Below, in pieces: positions 41,267-50,286 of a stretch of 64,000 nt of DNA. Location of the stretch: contig CP073217.1 of assembly GCA_020342235.1 (NCBI GenBank), positions 1,116,001 to 1,180,000 on the forward strand, read 5' to 3'. How positions within the stretch are numbered: position 1 is the first letter of the stretch; the number at the start of each line of letters is the position of its first letter. The stretch comes from Saccharomycopsis phalli. Its lineage: Eukaryota > Ascomycota > Saccharomycetes > Ascoideales > Saccharomycopsidaceae. The position numbers and the translations under genes were made by a program. The notes beneath the pieces were generated by a model. It did not search any database. It was given only the letters and a program-made list of their open reading frames with translations, and had not been told where the DNA came from.

Positions 41267-42538
41267 ATGTGCTGCCATGTGGGTATCACTTATGAACAAG
41301 CGGTGAATAAGTTAATGGAAGAAAGCAGAGATTCTCTATCAACAGAGGAGAAGGAATTGCAGAAACAGCAGATAAATGGCAATGAACTTGTTTGTCGCTC
41401 CTGGCTTCTCAAACGATCACGAACCACGCTATCTTGGAAGAAAACTTGGTTTGTACTCCGCAAGAATGGTCAGCTAACTTGGTACAAGGATGATCAGGAG
41501 TACAAGCCGGTAAACATCATGAACTTGCAACATACAGATGTGACATTATCTAAGATACTAAAGAAAAGCAGCAAAGACAAGGAGAAGGCTTTTGATCCGG
41601 CAAAGAAAGAGAAGTTCCAGTTTGCGTTGTTCAGCCCTAAGAACAAGACACTCCATTTACGCGCAGTGAACGAGTACGACTACAATAATTGGTATTTAAA
41701 TTTAGAGAAAATGCTCCTGGGATCTGCAAATTCGTTCCATGAGGACGCTAGTCCTAGCGATCACATGGAGAATGAGACGCAGGTGGAGGACGAACGCACC
41801 ATTCCTGACTTTGAAATGAGTGATGGCGACTATTTTACGTCGGATAATGAGACAGGAGGCGTTGGTGTGCATTTCACAAGCAGCAGTCTACCAATACCCG
41901 AGGAAGATGAAGCGCAAATGCTTCGGGAACAACAGGAAGCAGTGGAAGAAGAAAGCTCCACGAACAAGTTGAACTTGGAGAGAATTAAAAACTCCGAGTC
42001 GCCTGATTTCATGAAGGATTATTTGATACAGCACTATTCATACAACTCCAGTATTGCCGAGCATATGATCCAGAAAGGGTATTTGCTACGGCTCAAGAAC
42101 TTGAGTCAATGGAAAAAGTTTTTTATTATACTCACTAACAAGCATCTTATTTTCTACAGGATTCACAACTACAGTGACACTGTTCATATTGATTACGAGA
42201 ATCTATTGGATACGCTAGCAGTCAACCCGGACATTATTGGCGTAACGTCTGAGGATACAGGTGAATTTACAGTGGTGAACCGTACAAAGAACATTAAAAT
42301 ATACCCTACGAAAATCATTGATCTCAAATGGGTGGTTGATGTAGTGGAGCTCGATCCGCTTAGCAAGAGTAAGCAAAACTGCTTGCTTATAATAACCCCT
42401 ACAAAACGGTACAGGTTCTGTACTAAGACCGAGGCAGAGTTGGTAAACTGGCTAATTATATTCAAGAGCTTCCTTATTGTCAGAAAGAAAGAGCAAGAGT
42501 TTGAACAAGAGATTAGTCTCGCTGACTCTGGGAGTTAA
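41267..42538 (+). CDS. Protein with two PH domains (OPY1-like)
   Basis: 423 residues. First PH domain about 42-150 (SWLLKRSRTTLSWKKTWFVLRKNGQLTWYKD, NYDYNNWYLNLEKML-like end). An acidic linker of about 115 residues (about 155-265) has runs of Glu and a short coiled coil. Second PH domain about 268-405 (KGYLLRLKNLSQWKKFFIIL, ending LVNWLIIFKSF). Two PH domains in a protein of this size resemble S. cerevisiae Opy1, a phosphoinositide and PIP5K sensor, but the match is structural only. The first ATG at 41267 is used; a second at codon 17 would keep both domains. Confidence 0.72.
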   Translation: MCCHVGITYEQAVNKLMEESRDSLSTEEKELQKQQINGNELVCRSWLLKRSRTTLSWKKTWFVLRKNGQLTWYKDDQEYKPVNIMNLQHTDVTLSKILKKSSKDKEKAFDPAKKEKFQFALFSPKNKTLHLRAVNEYDYNNWYLNLEKMLLGSANSFHEDASPSDHMENETQVEDERTIPDFEMSDGDYFTSDNETGGVGVHFTSSSLPIPEEDEAQMLREQQEAVEEESSTNKLNLERIKNSESPDFMKDYLIQHYSYNSSIAEHMIQKGYLLRLKNLSQWKKFFIILTNKHLIFYRIHNYSDTVHIDYENLLDTLAVNPDIIGVTSEDTGEFTVVNRTKNIKIYPTKIIDLKWVVDVVELDPLSKSKQNCLLIITPTKRYRFCTKTEAELVNWLIIFKSFLIVRKKEQEFEQEISLADSGS

Positions 42539-42697
42539 CTTTACACACTCGCATAATCATGCATATCAATGCAAGGTTATTGTCACATTACAAGTTCTGA
42601 TTAATAAGCGTGCACCCCCCACACCTGAGTCATAATAAAATACAATAAAATACTATAAGTACTAATAATCCTATTGTTTGTAGCACGATACTCCAAG

Positions 42698-43576
42698 ATG
42701 CCACCATTCAAACAAGTCGATGTCTTTACCAATGCCCCTTTTAAAGGAAACCCAGTGGCAGTCTACTTTGATGCTCTGCACTTTACCGAGGATCAAAGAG
42801 TGGCCATTACACAATGGAGCAATCTATCCGAGGTCACTTTCTTTGATAAGCCGACGCGAAAGGAAGCCGACTACCGGATCCGAATATACACTCCGCCAGG
42901 AATTGAGTTGCCATTTGCTGGGCATCCCACCATTGGGTCTGCCTATGCTGCGATTGAGTCCGGTTTGCTCGATTTGGAGAAGATCTTGGCCAATGGAGGC
43001 AAGTTGGTCCAGGAGAGCAAGGCTGGATTGAGCGAGTTGCAAGTGACAAAGTCCAACGGCAAAATCAGAGTGGCCTTTCAGCCTCTGAAACCGCAGATTG
43101 TCAATCTTGATCAAGAGGACGTGGAAGCAGCAATTGCAGCTTTGACGGCGGGGACAAATTCCAAGGTCATAAATAAGCCGAGACTCTACCATGTTGGACC
43201 ACTTTGGCTTATAGTTCAGTTGGAGTCCACCGACGACGTTCTCAACTTGACTCCAGATATATCGCGTATCTGTACCCGCGGGGCACACTTCGGTATCACG
43301 ACTTTTGCATTGGGCCAGGACAACAGCTACGTTGTGCGGACCTTTGATGAGCAGGTACCAGGAGGAGAGGACCCTGTATGCGGGTCCGGGAACTCTGCTG
43401 TGGGGATTTACATCAGTGAGGTGTTGGGCCAATCAGGCGATTTCAAGGGAACCCAGGGCCAGAGGTTGGGCAGATTGGGAAAAATCAGTCTCAGGATCTC
43501 CGAAAACTACCCACAGGAGCCGATCTGGGTCTCTGGAGAGGCAGTGACTATCATTGACGGGACGGCTTCCGTCTAG
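42698..43576 (+). CDS. YHI9: PhzF family isomerase-like protein (YHI9)
   Basis: 292 residues from ATG 42698 (MPPFKQVDVFTNAPFKGNPV). Hallmarks are FKGNPVAV, SEVTFF with the catalytic Glu equivalent (about 46), the FAGHPTIGSA loop (about 76) and EDPVCGSGNSAVG (about 225-237). The first and second halves form the two PhzF half-barrels. The family is related to diaminopimelate epimerase; the yeast substrate is unknown. A TATA-like AT stretch lies at 42635-42660. Its stop codon overlaps that of RNH203 on the other strand (CTAG, 43573-43576). Confidence 0.9.
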   Translation: MPPFKQVDVFTNAPFKGNPVAVYFDALHFTEDQRVAITQWSNLSEVTFFDKPTRKEADYRIRIYTPPGIELPFAGHPTIGSAYAAIESGLLDLEKILANGGKLVQESKAGLSELQVTKSNGKIRVAFQPLKPQIVNLDQEDVEAAIAALTAGTNSKVINKPRLYHVGPLWLIVQLESTDDVLNLTPDISRICTRGAHFGITTFALGQDNSYVVRTFDEQVPGGEDPVCGSGNSAVGIYISEVLGQSGDFKGTQGQRLGRLGKISLRISENYPQEPIWVSGEAVTIIDGTASV

Positions 43577-43983
43577 GCGTCGCTGTGGATTATGTCGCTG
43601 ACAGCGACCATTTCAGGAATGTCCAACCATTGGTTGTTTGCCTCTGAGGGCTTCTTTTCGTGCTCCCACACCACGAAGCTGGTGACGTCACCTTTAAAGG
43701 CAAGTGTGTCGACCCCAGTCTTTTCAAAGACACTTGCGTTGTAGCCTGGCACCTCGACTGCCTGGCCAAATAACTTTCTTCCTCTAATGTATGCTTGACT
43801 TCCCTTTTCAGACTCGTCCTTGTACACTGGGTAGAACTGGTTCTCTTCGGTAGCACCCGCTTCCGTGGTCCCATGCAGGGAATTGTACCTGCTGTTTGAG
43901 TCCTTCCACAATTTTACATCCTCTTTACCATTGTAGGCGATTTTGCAGGGCAATACGTTCACGCAAAGATTAGATCTGTCCAT
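43573..43983 (-). CDS. RNH203: RNase H2 subunit C (RNH203)
   Basis: 136 residues from ATG 43983 (MDRSNLCVNVLPCKIAYNG). Family features are VNVLPCKIAYNG, the AYIRGRKLFGQAVEVPGYNASVF strand pair (about 75-97; RGR-x-L-x-G typical) and FVVWEHEK near the C-terminus. Rnh203 is a non-catalytic subunit of the RNase H2 complex that removes ribonucleotides from DNA. The length is close to the 110-residue S. cerevisiae protein, with a Ser/Glu loop added at 45-70. Divergent from CUE2 by 130 bp. Confidence 0.85.
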   Translation of the reverse strand: MDRSNLCVNVLPCKIAYNGKEDVKLWKDSNSRYNSLHGTTEAGATEENQFYPVYKDESEKGSQAYIRGRKLFGQAVEVPGYNASVFEKTGVDTLAFKGDVTSFVVWEHEKKPSEANNQWLDIPEMVAVSDIIHSDA

Positions 43984-44113
43984 GACAAATATCCATCCAA
44001 GGTACGCCAAAAAAAAAAAATAGAAAAAGCCAGTAACGTGGGGGATACCCTGCCTCAGGCTGCACCAAGGGCCAAGATGAAGGGACGAACCAGATACTTG
44101 TCACAACATCAAG

Positions 44114-45349
44114 ATGAACTACCAGGTGGTAAACCAGCTCAGCGAAATATATCCCGACGAGGATGTGTCGGTGCTCATGAAGTACTATAATGAAGCCCAG
44201 GGCGACTTTGAGCAGGCATGTATTCTTCTTGCAGAACAAAAGTTTGAGCCGCATCCCGAGCCGGAGAACGAAGCTGATGCGGAATTCGCGAGTATCAAGG
44301 CAATGTTTCCCGACACCGATGATGCGAAGATCAGAGAGGCGTTGCTCTCAGCAAAAGATGCCGAAGATGCGGTCAACCTTCTTCTTACCCAAGCTACATT
44401 GGACTCAATGCCGGCCAATGAAAAAGAGGTGAACATGAGCCACCCGCTTCTCAGCCAGCAGCCAGAGCTACCCAAACGGCCAGTAGACTGGGGCGACATT
44501 CTGGCCAAGTCGGAAAAGTTGGCTGGGGCCTTGAACATCGACAAGAACACCGCTATATCTCTTTTGCATTCCAGCAACGGGGACATATCAATGACGATTT
44601 CAAACTACATGCGGCAGGAGGCCGCAAAAGGCGACTCCACAGCCGGGTCGTCTCTGCCGTTTAAAAGACTTTCCATTGGTGGGCGAAGAGTGCAGAATGG
44701 CACGACCCTGTATACCAGTGGTGCCTCGAAGAAACCCGTTGAGCTTACCACCGATGATTTGGTGGCATTGCAGGTCTTTTTGGATGCAAATCCCGAGTAT
44801 TCCAAAATTTCAAAGGACTTTTACATCAATGCCTTGAAGGTCTTCAATAAAGATCTAGCCAGGATAGCTACAGTGGGCAGCATCATTCTCGAGGAGCAAG
44901 GCTGGAAGGCCACATTCCCCGAAGAGCCGAGTAAGAAGGCTGATTTCGTAAGCGTTGATTTGTTCACAGCACCCCCAAAGAGACCATCAGAAGGTTCAAT
45001 CAAGCTAGAGAGACCAGTCACACCTACTCCGCGCGAGTTTTCCTCAACCAAACCTACTGTGGTTGATCTTCATGGCTACACGGTGGAAGAGGCCCTCGAA
45101 GAAACGATTTCCGTGTTGAACGACTGGTGGGCATATGAATTGAAGCAGCGCGAGTTTTACGGCAAGTATGTGAATGAAACTCGGGTAAAGCATGTGCAGA
45201 CGGTGACAATAATTACAGGAAGGGGGATCCACAACATTGGCGGGTTTTCTCCAATTAGACGAAAAGTTATAAAATATTTAGACTCCAATGGGTACAAATT
45301 TGAACTAGATACAGGATCGGTGAAGGTTTGGGGGAAACGTCTAAGATAG
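44114..45349 (+). CDS. CUE2: CUE2, no-go decay endonuclease (CUE + Smr)
   Basis: 411 residues. Two N-terminal ubiquitin-binding CUE domains (about 1-40, NQLSEIYPDEDVSVLMKYYNEAQGDFEQACILL; about 53-95, IKAMFPDTDDAKIREALLSA), a third UBA-like segment (about 128-170, LNIDKNTAISLLHSSNGDIS), a basic region, then the Smr nuclease domain (about 310-411; VVDLHGYTVEEALEE, ITGRGIHNIGGFSPIRRKV). The DLHG and GRG motifs of Smr nucleases are present. In S. cerevisiae Cue2 cleaves mRNA within stalled, ubiquitylated ribosomes. The 3' end is only 7 bp from the convergent CBP6 stop. Confidence 0.9.
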   Translation: MNYQVVNQLSEIYPDEDVSVLMKYYNEAQGDFEQACILLAEQKFEPHPEPENEADAEFASIKAMFPDTDDAKIREALLSAKDAEDAVNLLLTQATLDSMPANEKEVNMSHPLLSQQPELPKRPVDWGDILAKSEKLAGALNIDKNTAISLLHSSNGDISMTISNYMRQEAAKGDSTAGSSLPFKRLSIGGRRVQNGTTLYTSGASKKPVELTTDDLVALQVFLDANPEYSKISKDFYINALKVFNKDLARIATVGSIILEEQGWKATFPEEPSKKADFVSVDLFTAPPKRPSEGSIKLERPVTPTPREFSSTKPTVVDLHGYTVEEALEETISVLNDWWAYELKQREFYGKYVNETRVKHVQTVTIITGRGIHNIGGFSPIRRKVIKYLDSNGYKFELDTGSVKVWGKRLR

Positions 45350-45356
45350 ACATGGT

Positions 45357-45767
45357 CTATTTTCCAAATACCACTGTTCTGAACGCGCTTATCCACGTTT
45401 CTTTCCCCTCGCCGTTAATCTCACTCAACAACCGCAGGTAATAGTCTGGATTTCCTGCTGGCTTGTACAATTTGTCACCCACGTCATAATACGTTTTAAA
45501 CTTGTTATCTTTGAGCGATTCGAGAGCGGTGATCATCTGCTTGAGCTGCAACTCGGAAAAATTCTCCTTGGCTAGCTCAACCGGCGCCTGTTTCTTGAAT
45601 ATCAACTCCTTCACGCTGGGCTTTTTATTGACAATATCATACTTTTTTGGACCTTTCACCAAGTGTCTAAGTCTTTCATATTGGGACTCCTTAAACGAAA
45701 TTGAGTGCTTTAATCTTTCGTAAGGCAAATGCTCAATCTTCTTTATTAGACTCGCGGCGTAGGACAT
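45357..45767 (-). CDS. CBP6: CBP6, cytochrome b translation/assembly factor
   Basis: 136 residues. The C-terminal half (NNKFKTYYDVGDKLYKPAGNPDYY-like DNKFKTYYDVGDKLYKPAGN and YYLRLLSEINGEGKETWISAF, then RTVVFGK) matches S. cerevisiae Cbp6 closely; the N-terminal half keeps the LPYERLKHSISFKESQYER helix. Cbp6 with Cbp3 binds the mitoribosome exit and newly made cytochrome b. Slightly shorter than the 162-residue S. cerevisiae protein. The ATG at 45767 gives MSYAASLIKKIEHL, a plausible start for a small matrix protein. Confidence 0.9.
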   Translation of the reverse strand: MSYAASLIKKIEHLPYERLKHSISFKESQYERLRHLVKGPKKYDIVNKKPSVKELIFKKQAPVELAKENFSELQLKQMITALESLKDNKFKTYYDVGDKLYKPAGNPDYYLRLLSEINGEGKETWISAFRTVVFGK

Positions 45768-46036
45768 TGTATGCCAGTCAATAAAATTTCGTTAACTAGT
45801 TGGGAGCAGAATATGCTAAACGCACCGCAGTCAGTCCAGGGTAATGTTTCTCGCCAACGACTCGGAAGCCGGAAACAATCTGTTGGTAGACAATATGGCT
45901 ACATAATTTTACAATAACGACTCAAACAAACATTCTATATTACTGTTAAACACATTAAAAACCAAGAAAAATCATGACGTGCCCTAACCACCAGGGACTC
46001 TATTGTATCTATTAAGCAGCAAAAAAACCAGGTGTA

Positions 46037-46345
46037 TCATAAAAGAAGCAATCCAGCGACTAGTCCACCAATGGCAAATGCCCCCTGCTGAGCGGTGTAT
46101 CTTCCACCATCGTTTTTGGCATTTAATGTTGTGGCGTTGGCACTCACTATCTGTGAGTTGGAGTCCGTGGCATAGGAAACCACTAGCGTATTTGTATTGA
46201 TTGTATATGAGATGCTTCCAGAGAGTAGAGATATCGAGCTTCCAGCTGCCGTAGCATCCGTGAACGAAGAGGAATCGACGACTAATGACTGATCAGCAAT
46301 CACACAGGCCGAGAAAAGTGTCAACACATTAAGTATGTACTGCAT
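46037..46345 (-). CDS. Small GPI-anchored cell-wall-type protein
   Basis: 102 residues: a signal peptide (about 1-17, MQYILNVLTLFSACVIA), a short Ser/Thr/Ala/Asn-rich central part with one N-glycosylation site (NAT), and a C-terminal hydrophobic tail (GAFAIGGLVAGLLLL) preceded by a small-residue cluster suited to GPI attachment (NDGG). This is the plan of the small fungal GPI proteins; no orthologue is named. A TATA element is at 46408-46417, and the 5' leader ends in an A-tract directly before the ATG. Confidence 0.75.
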   Translation of the reverse strand: MQYILNVLTLFSACVIADQSLVVDSSSFTDATAAGSSISLLSGSISYTINTNTLVVSYATDSNSQIVSANATTLNAKNDGGRYTAQQGAFAIGGLVAGLLLL

Positions 46346-46840
46346 TTTTTTTTTTATTGCTACCTAAATTATCTGATTGAGGAGCATAAATCCACGGGAG
46401 GAAAAACTTATATATACTTGAGGTGCAACGTTTTACTTCTACACTAATAGTCTAAATTGGAAGCTGTGCGTGTTCACACATTGTGCAGAAGCTAAAACGA
46501 TAATTCCAGGCAAAACCATTGTTTGAACATTTTATACATGGCACGGTCCGGCAAATGAGGGTGGAGTAAAAAGCAAGACAAATGGCAAATAAAGATGAGA
46601 TACGCAAAATTGGAAAGTAATGAAAAATGTATAAATATGTCGTATCTAGTCATTGAGCATTCTCATGAGCTGTCGCGCTAGTCATTGTAACACATCCACA
46701 GCTGCACATTTCACACACCGGGGCTCATGGCCCAAACACGTACCTCCAAGAGTCCAAAAAACCTGTCTATGCATCCACACCGCGCATAGCTTCTAAAAGA
46801 CGGGCCAAGCACGCCCAAACTTGTAAATAATATGCACGAG
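46346..46840. other. Upstream region of the GPI-protein gene
   Basis: 495 bp. It contains the TATA element at 46408-46417 (minus strand) and otherwise unremarkable AT-rich DNA with CATGGCCCAAACACG and CCACACCGCGCA strings. No coding frame. Confidence 0.6.
46408..46417 (-). promoter_or_regulatory. TATA box of the small GPI-protein gene
   Basis: Minus-strand TATATATAAG, about 65-70 bp upstream of the ATG at 46345, an ordinary distance for yeast. Confidence 0.5.
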
Positions 46841-48217
46841 CTAATCTATTTCTTCCAATGATACATCCTTATTTGGAAATTCATAGGTGCTTGGGCCGTA
46901 CTTAGTGTGCTTCACCACTAAACCATTATTTCCGAGGCCTGATTTATCCAAAGATCTGCCCAAAATCACCGGGTTTCCAATACTCACAACCTGCAGCCCA
47001 AGAGGCTTCAAACCATTATAAAGTTTCGGCTTTGACAATCCAAATTGACTAGGCATGTCATTTGGCATTTTATGCACATACGTACTTTTAGGTTCGTGCA
47101 AAGTCCAATCAACTTCGTTATTCTCCTTTAAACTCTGCCGAAGCTCCATTTCTGCCTCCTTTGCATTTTCAAAGGCGTGCAACAAATATGGCATTTCTTC
47201 CGACAAGGTGGTCCGTCCAAAATGGCCGCCCATGGACTTGCTACTGCCACTGCTCCACGACTGCAGCATGGACTTTTTCTTGTGATCTCCCTCATCCTCC
47301 GACTCGTACAATGTGTCATTATCAAACGTCGTCCCCGAAGGCAGATCGCTTTCCTGGTGTACTAGCACTTGGCTTTGGACCGGCAGGGTAACGGTGGTCT
47401 CGTTCACCTGCCTCATGAGGGCTTCAAACATTTTCTCGAGGTCGCCAATCACGGCAAGACACTCGGTGATCTCGTCCTTGTCTTCCAACTCCTGGGCCTC
47501 TTTTAATTGACTGAGAATCGTAACTACAAATTCCTTGTACCCTTCGATTGTCGCCGCAAGGTCATTGGAAATCATTGGATGGTTTGCGTTGATGATCCCA
47601 TCGCTATTGTTGTACTCCTGCAATAGGGTTTCGAGCTCCGAGCCCATGATTATTAGCTGGGACTTTGAGTAGGAGATGTTTATTTTCTCGCCAACCTCGG
47701 CTTTCATCTCAATTACTCGTAGTGACAAGTTCGTAAGTAGTACTCCGGCATCGCTAATGTACTGGCTGGGCGAAAACCTGGCAACCTTGTTGTTGATGTT
47801 GTCAATGTCTCGCCCTAGGTCGAAAATTCCCTGGTGAAACTCTAGTGATTTCTTGGACACGGCCTTGGCTATATTCGTGTCAAATAGTCGGGTCTTTCGC
47901 TGATGATTATTGCTGATTGTCAAGTCGATTGTCTTTTCCAAAGCCATAAACTCCCACCCCGTGGTCACCTCTTCCAAAAGCCCAGAAATTTCTCCCTGTA
48001 TCTGGTGGGCTCGATTAATGTATTTTATTAATGGCTGGTCCGAGACTGGAAGGCTCCGTACCACCAACTGAAGCGAGGTAGCCGAGATCTGCTCCTCCGA
48101 AAGAAGGGCGAGGATAGGGTCCTCGTAGGTTGTGTAATCTTGGTTCAAGCTGTCAGAATACTCGTCTATGGCAAAAGACTCATTTGCCATCGTCAGAGTA
48201 TTTAACAAGTCAGTCAT
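46841..48217 (-). CDS. Uncharacterised helical protein, possibly KAR9-like
   Basis: 458 residues, mostly long amphipathic helices in the first 280 (LIKYINRAHQIQGEISGLLEEVTT, FHQGIFDLGRDIDNINNKV, LKEAQELEDKDEITECLAVIGDLEKMFEAL), then a disordered acidic and Ser-rich tail with DNDTLYESEDEGDHKKKSML and SSGSSKSMGGH. A helical domain followed by a basic/Ser-rich tail resembles the spindle-positioning protein Kar9, but the chain is short and no SxIP-type Bim1-binding motif was found, so the link is weak. No enzymatic motif is seen. Confidence 0.55.
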   Translation of the reverse strand: MTDLLNTLTMANESFAIDEYSDSLNQDYTTYEDPILALLSEEQISATSLQLVVRSLPVSDQPLIKYINRAHQIQGEISGLLEEVTTGWEFMALEKTIDLTISNNHQRKTRLFDTNIAKAVSKKSLEFHQGIFDLGRDIDNINNKVARFSPSQYISDAGVLLTNLSLRVIEMKAEVGEKINISYSKSQLIIMGSELETLLQEYNNSDGIINANHPMISNDLAATIEGYKEFVVTILSQLKEAQELEDKDEITECLAVIGDLEKMFEALMRQVNETTVTLPVQSQVLVHQESDLPSGTTFDNDTLYESEDEGDHKKKSMLQSWSSGSSKSMGGHFGRTTLSEEMPYLLHAFENAKEAEMELRQSLKENNEVDWTLHEPKSTYVHKMPNDMPSQFGLSKPKLYNGLKPLGLQVVSIGNPVILGRSLDKSGLGNNGLVVKHTKYGPSTYEFPNKDVSLEEID

Positions 48218-48380
48218 ACTTGTCAGATTCGCATGTATTTTTTGATGTTATTCTGATAACTGCCCCAATATGCTGCAAAATCATTCGAGGAAACTGGTTA
48301 TGCAGCCCTGGCTGAAACATGTAAACAATTCATCACGATACGGCCTAGCAATTTACGTCGGCAAATTGTGTATTATGGTT

Positions 48381-49517
48381 TTATTTAGTGATACCCTTCT
48401 CCTCTTCTACCCGCTCCTTCAAGCTCGAGTAAAACCCCTCGAGCCCTCCACTTTGTTCGTTGTGCACCGCCACGATCAAAATTGTCATGTTATCAAATCC
48501 AATGCCAGTGTTGGTATTGGTCGAGTTCAAAATGTTGTCAATGACCTTCTCGCAGATTCTATCTAATTTACTGCCGAGGCAGATTTCATGGCGCACAAAG
48601 TCCACCAATGTAGAGTTTTTGTAAGTGTCCCATATCCCATCGCACGCAAGAATAAGAAACTCGTCACTGGCATAGTCTAACTTCAAGTTTATAATCTCCG
48701 GCTCAACAGTCACCTGTGTCTCCTCGCTAGCAAGAGCCACCTCGGTGAATAGCTTGGACAGGCTGCTCTTTGAGAAAAAAGATTTTCCCAGGGTCTTGTT
48801 CTGCTGCACATCATTGTTCTTGGTGATGTATATCGTGCGCTTTTTGAAGTTAAAGTCCCCAAATGCCCGAGAGAGAGCCAACGAGCCATTGACCCTCCCC
48901 ATGTTTACCGTTCCACCGGCATCTTGAATCCTTATAAGCTCGCCAATGTTATTGGGCTTATGGTCAAAGGAGAGGTTTTTCACTGCCCCTAGCCTGCTGA
49001 GAATACACCTGGAGTCGCCGGTATTTGCAATATAAAGGTCCGAATCGTTTATTATGACCAATATTATTGCGGTGGAGCCGCTCTGGAAATGCTTGATGTA
49101 CAATTCGTAGTCGCACTTGAGAAACGCATTCTTGATAATCTTGTTGATGTCGTTCTTGGTTGGCCGGTCGTTTGGCAAGTAGTCGCACTTGAACTCTTCT
49201 ATAATACACTTGGGCAACTGGCTTGCGATAAACTTGGCAGACTGCGATCCGCCATGGCCGTCAAACACCCCAAATATCTTCAAATTTATAGTCTCCTCGT
49301 TCTCCTCAAGCCGCAAATGCGGCTCTCTGCCGAGATTCGCGTTATTGTTTATTATGGGGATGTTTTTGCGCACTCGTATAGTCTCTTGTACCGCACAGTG
49401 AGCATCTTCCATACTCGATCGCCATCCCTGACAACTACCGATAACATAAGACAATATATCCGACTCATAAGTGATGGTAGACTTGTCGGTGACTGGCTGA
49501 GATAATAACTGTCCCAT
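48381..49517 (-). CDS. PTC4: Protein phosphatase 2C, PTC4
   Basis: 378 residues from ATG 49517 (MGQLLSQPVTDK). The frame extends upstream, but this start matches the S. cerevisiae Ptc4 N-terminus (MGQLLSHPLTEK) and exposes Gly2 for N-myristoylation. PP2C motifs in order: SCQGWRSSMEDAHCAV (about 26-41), FGVFDGHGGSQSAKF (about 82-96), GSTAIILVI, ANTGDSRCILSR (about 165), SFDHKPNNIGELIRIQDAGG, NGSLALSRAFGDF, FLILACDGIWD and GFDNMTILIV. The metal-binding Asp residues in MEDAH, VFDGHGG, CDGIWD and DN are present. Acts on stress MAP kinase pathways in yeast; specific targets here are unknown. Confidence 0.92.
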   Translation of the reverse strand: MGQLLSQPVTDKSTITYESDILSYVIGSCQGWRSSMEDAHCAVQETIRVRKNIPIINNNANLGREPHLRLEENEETINLKIFGVFDGHGGSQSAKFIASQLPKCIIEEFKCDYLPNDRPTKNDINKIIKNAFLKCDYELYIKHFQSGSTAIILVIINDSDLYIANTGDSRCILSRLGAVKNLSFDHKPNNIGELIRIQDAGGTVNMGRVNGSLALSRAFGDFNFKKRTIYITKNNDVQQNKTLGKSFFSKSSLSKLFTEVALASEETQVTVEPEIINLKLDYASDEFLILACDGIWDTYKNSTLVDFVRHEICLGSKLDRICEKVIDNILNSTNTNTGIGFDNMTILIVAVHNEQSGGLEGFYSSLKERVEEEKGITK

Positions 49518-50286
49518 TGTATAATTCCAGGGCACTCCACTCTTGTGTATTCCAGTGTGTGCGAGGTTTTCCCAACAAATAATTCCAGCTTTGAATATTT
49601 GATAGACGCAAGGGGGGAACGGGTGTGGGGGCACCCATGGAATACATGCTGAAAAAAAAGTCACGATAAGACAACCGGCTGATTTATAGTGGTTTAGGCT
49701 CGGTTCTTGGGCAGTAGGTATTGCAATACGTATATAATATGGTTCTGTCTACGTGTGGTTATTGACAGGAATTAGTGAAATTTAGCCCATTATGACTACC
49801 TCCAAGCACGATATTATTTTGTATGTTGCTACCTGTACCATTTATATAAACGGGTTCACAATTAGCCCGATGCCCGTATCTTTTTACCTATTTTGACGCT
49901 TTACCTTTTTAGTTTTGGAACAAGTTATAATCTGGTGGTTCCTTGCGACCCGCATGCCTGCTTATATAGCATTATACAATCACCTACTATTGTCAAGTGT
50001 CCAGTTATTGTATTTCCAGACATGTCTTGGATGTCTTCAATTAACGCATATTCTGCTAATACATTGTAACGGGATTGCTACAAAATATTTACTCTCTAGC
50101 AAATACTCTAGCAAATACTCTAGCAAATACTCTAGCAAATACTCTAGCAAATACTCTAGCAAATATTCTAACAAATACTCACTAGCAAATATACTCTCCT
50201 GGCACATTATGCCCCTACAAATATCCTAAATAGTTTATTAAATATCAATACTGACCATCAGTCAATACCATCAATACTAATCAATA
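49518..50286. other. Region between PTC4 and VMA2 with a 12-bp tandem repeat
   Basis: 769 bp, promoter side of PTC4 and 3' side of VMA2. It contains the 12-bp array at 50095-50190 and, after it, several ATCAATACTAA-type short repeats up to the VMA2 stop. A 104-codon plus-strand frame across it (49915-50229) is an artefact of the repeat reading as Tyr-Ser-Ser-Lys. Confidence 0.7.
50095..50190. repeat. 12-bp tandem repeat (CTAGCAAATACT)
   Basis: About six consecutive copies of CTAGCAAATACT, the last ones degenerating to CTAACAAATACT and ACTAGCAAATAT. The internal copies are identical, so the array is young or homogenised. It lies 3' of VMA2. Confidence 0.95.

Noticed and set aside
42824-43432. 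202-codon frame antisense to YHI9
   Set aside because: Shadow of the PhzF gene in another frame.
49915-50229. 104-codon frame with a Tyr-Ser-Ser-Lys repeat
   Set aside because: The repeat is the translation of the 12-bp DNA array; the rest has no protein-like features.
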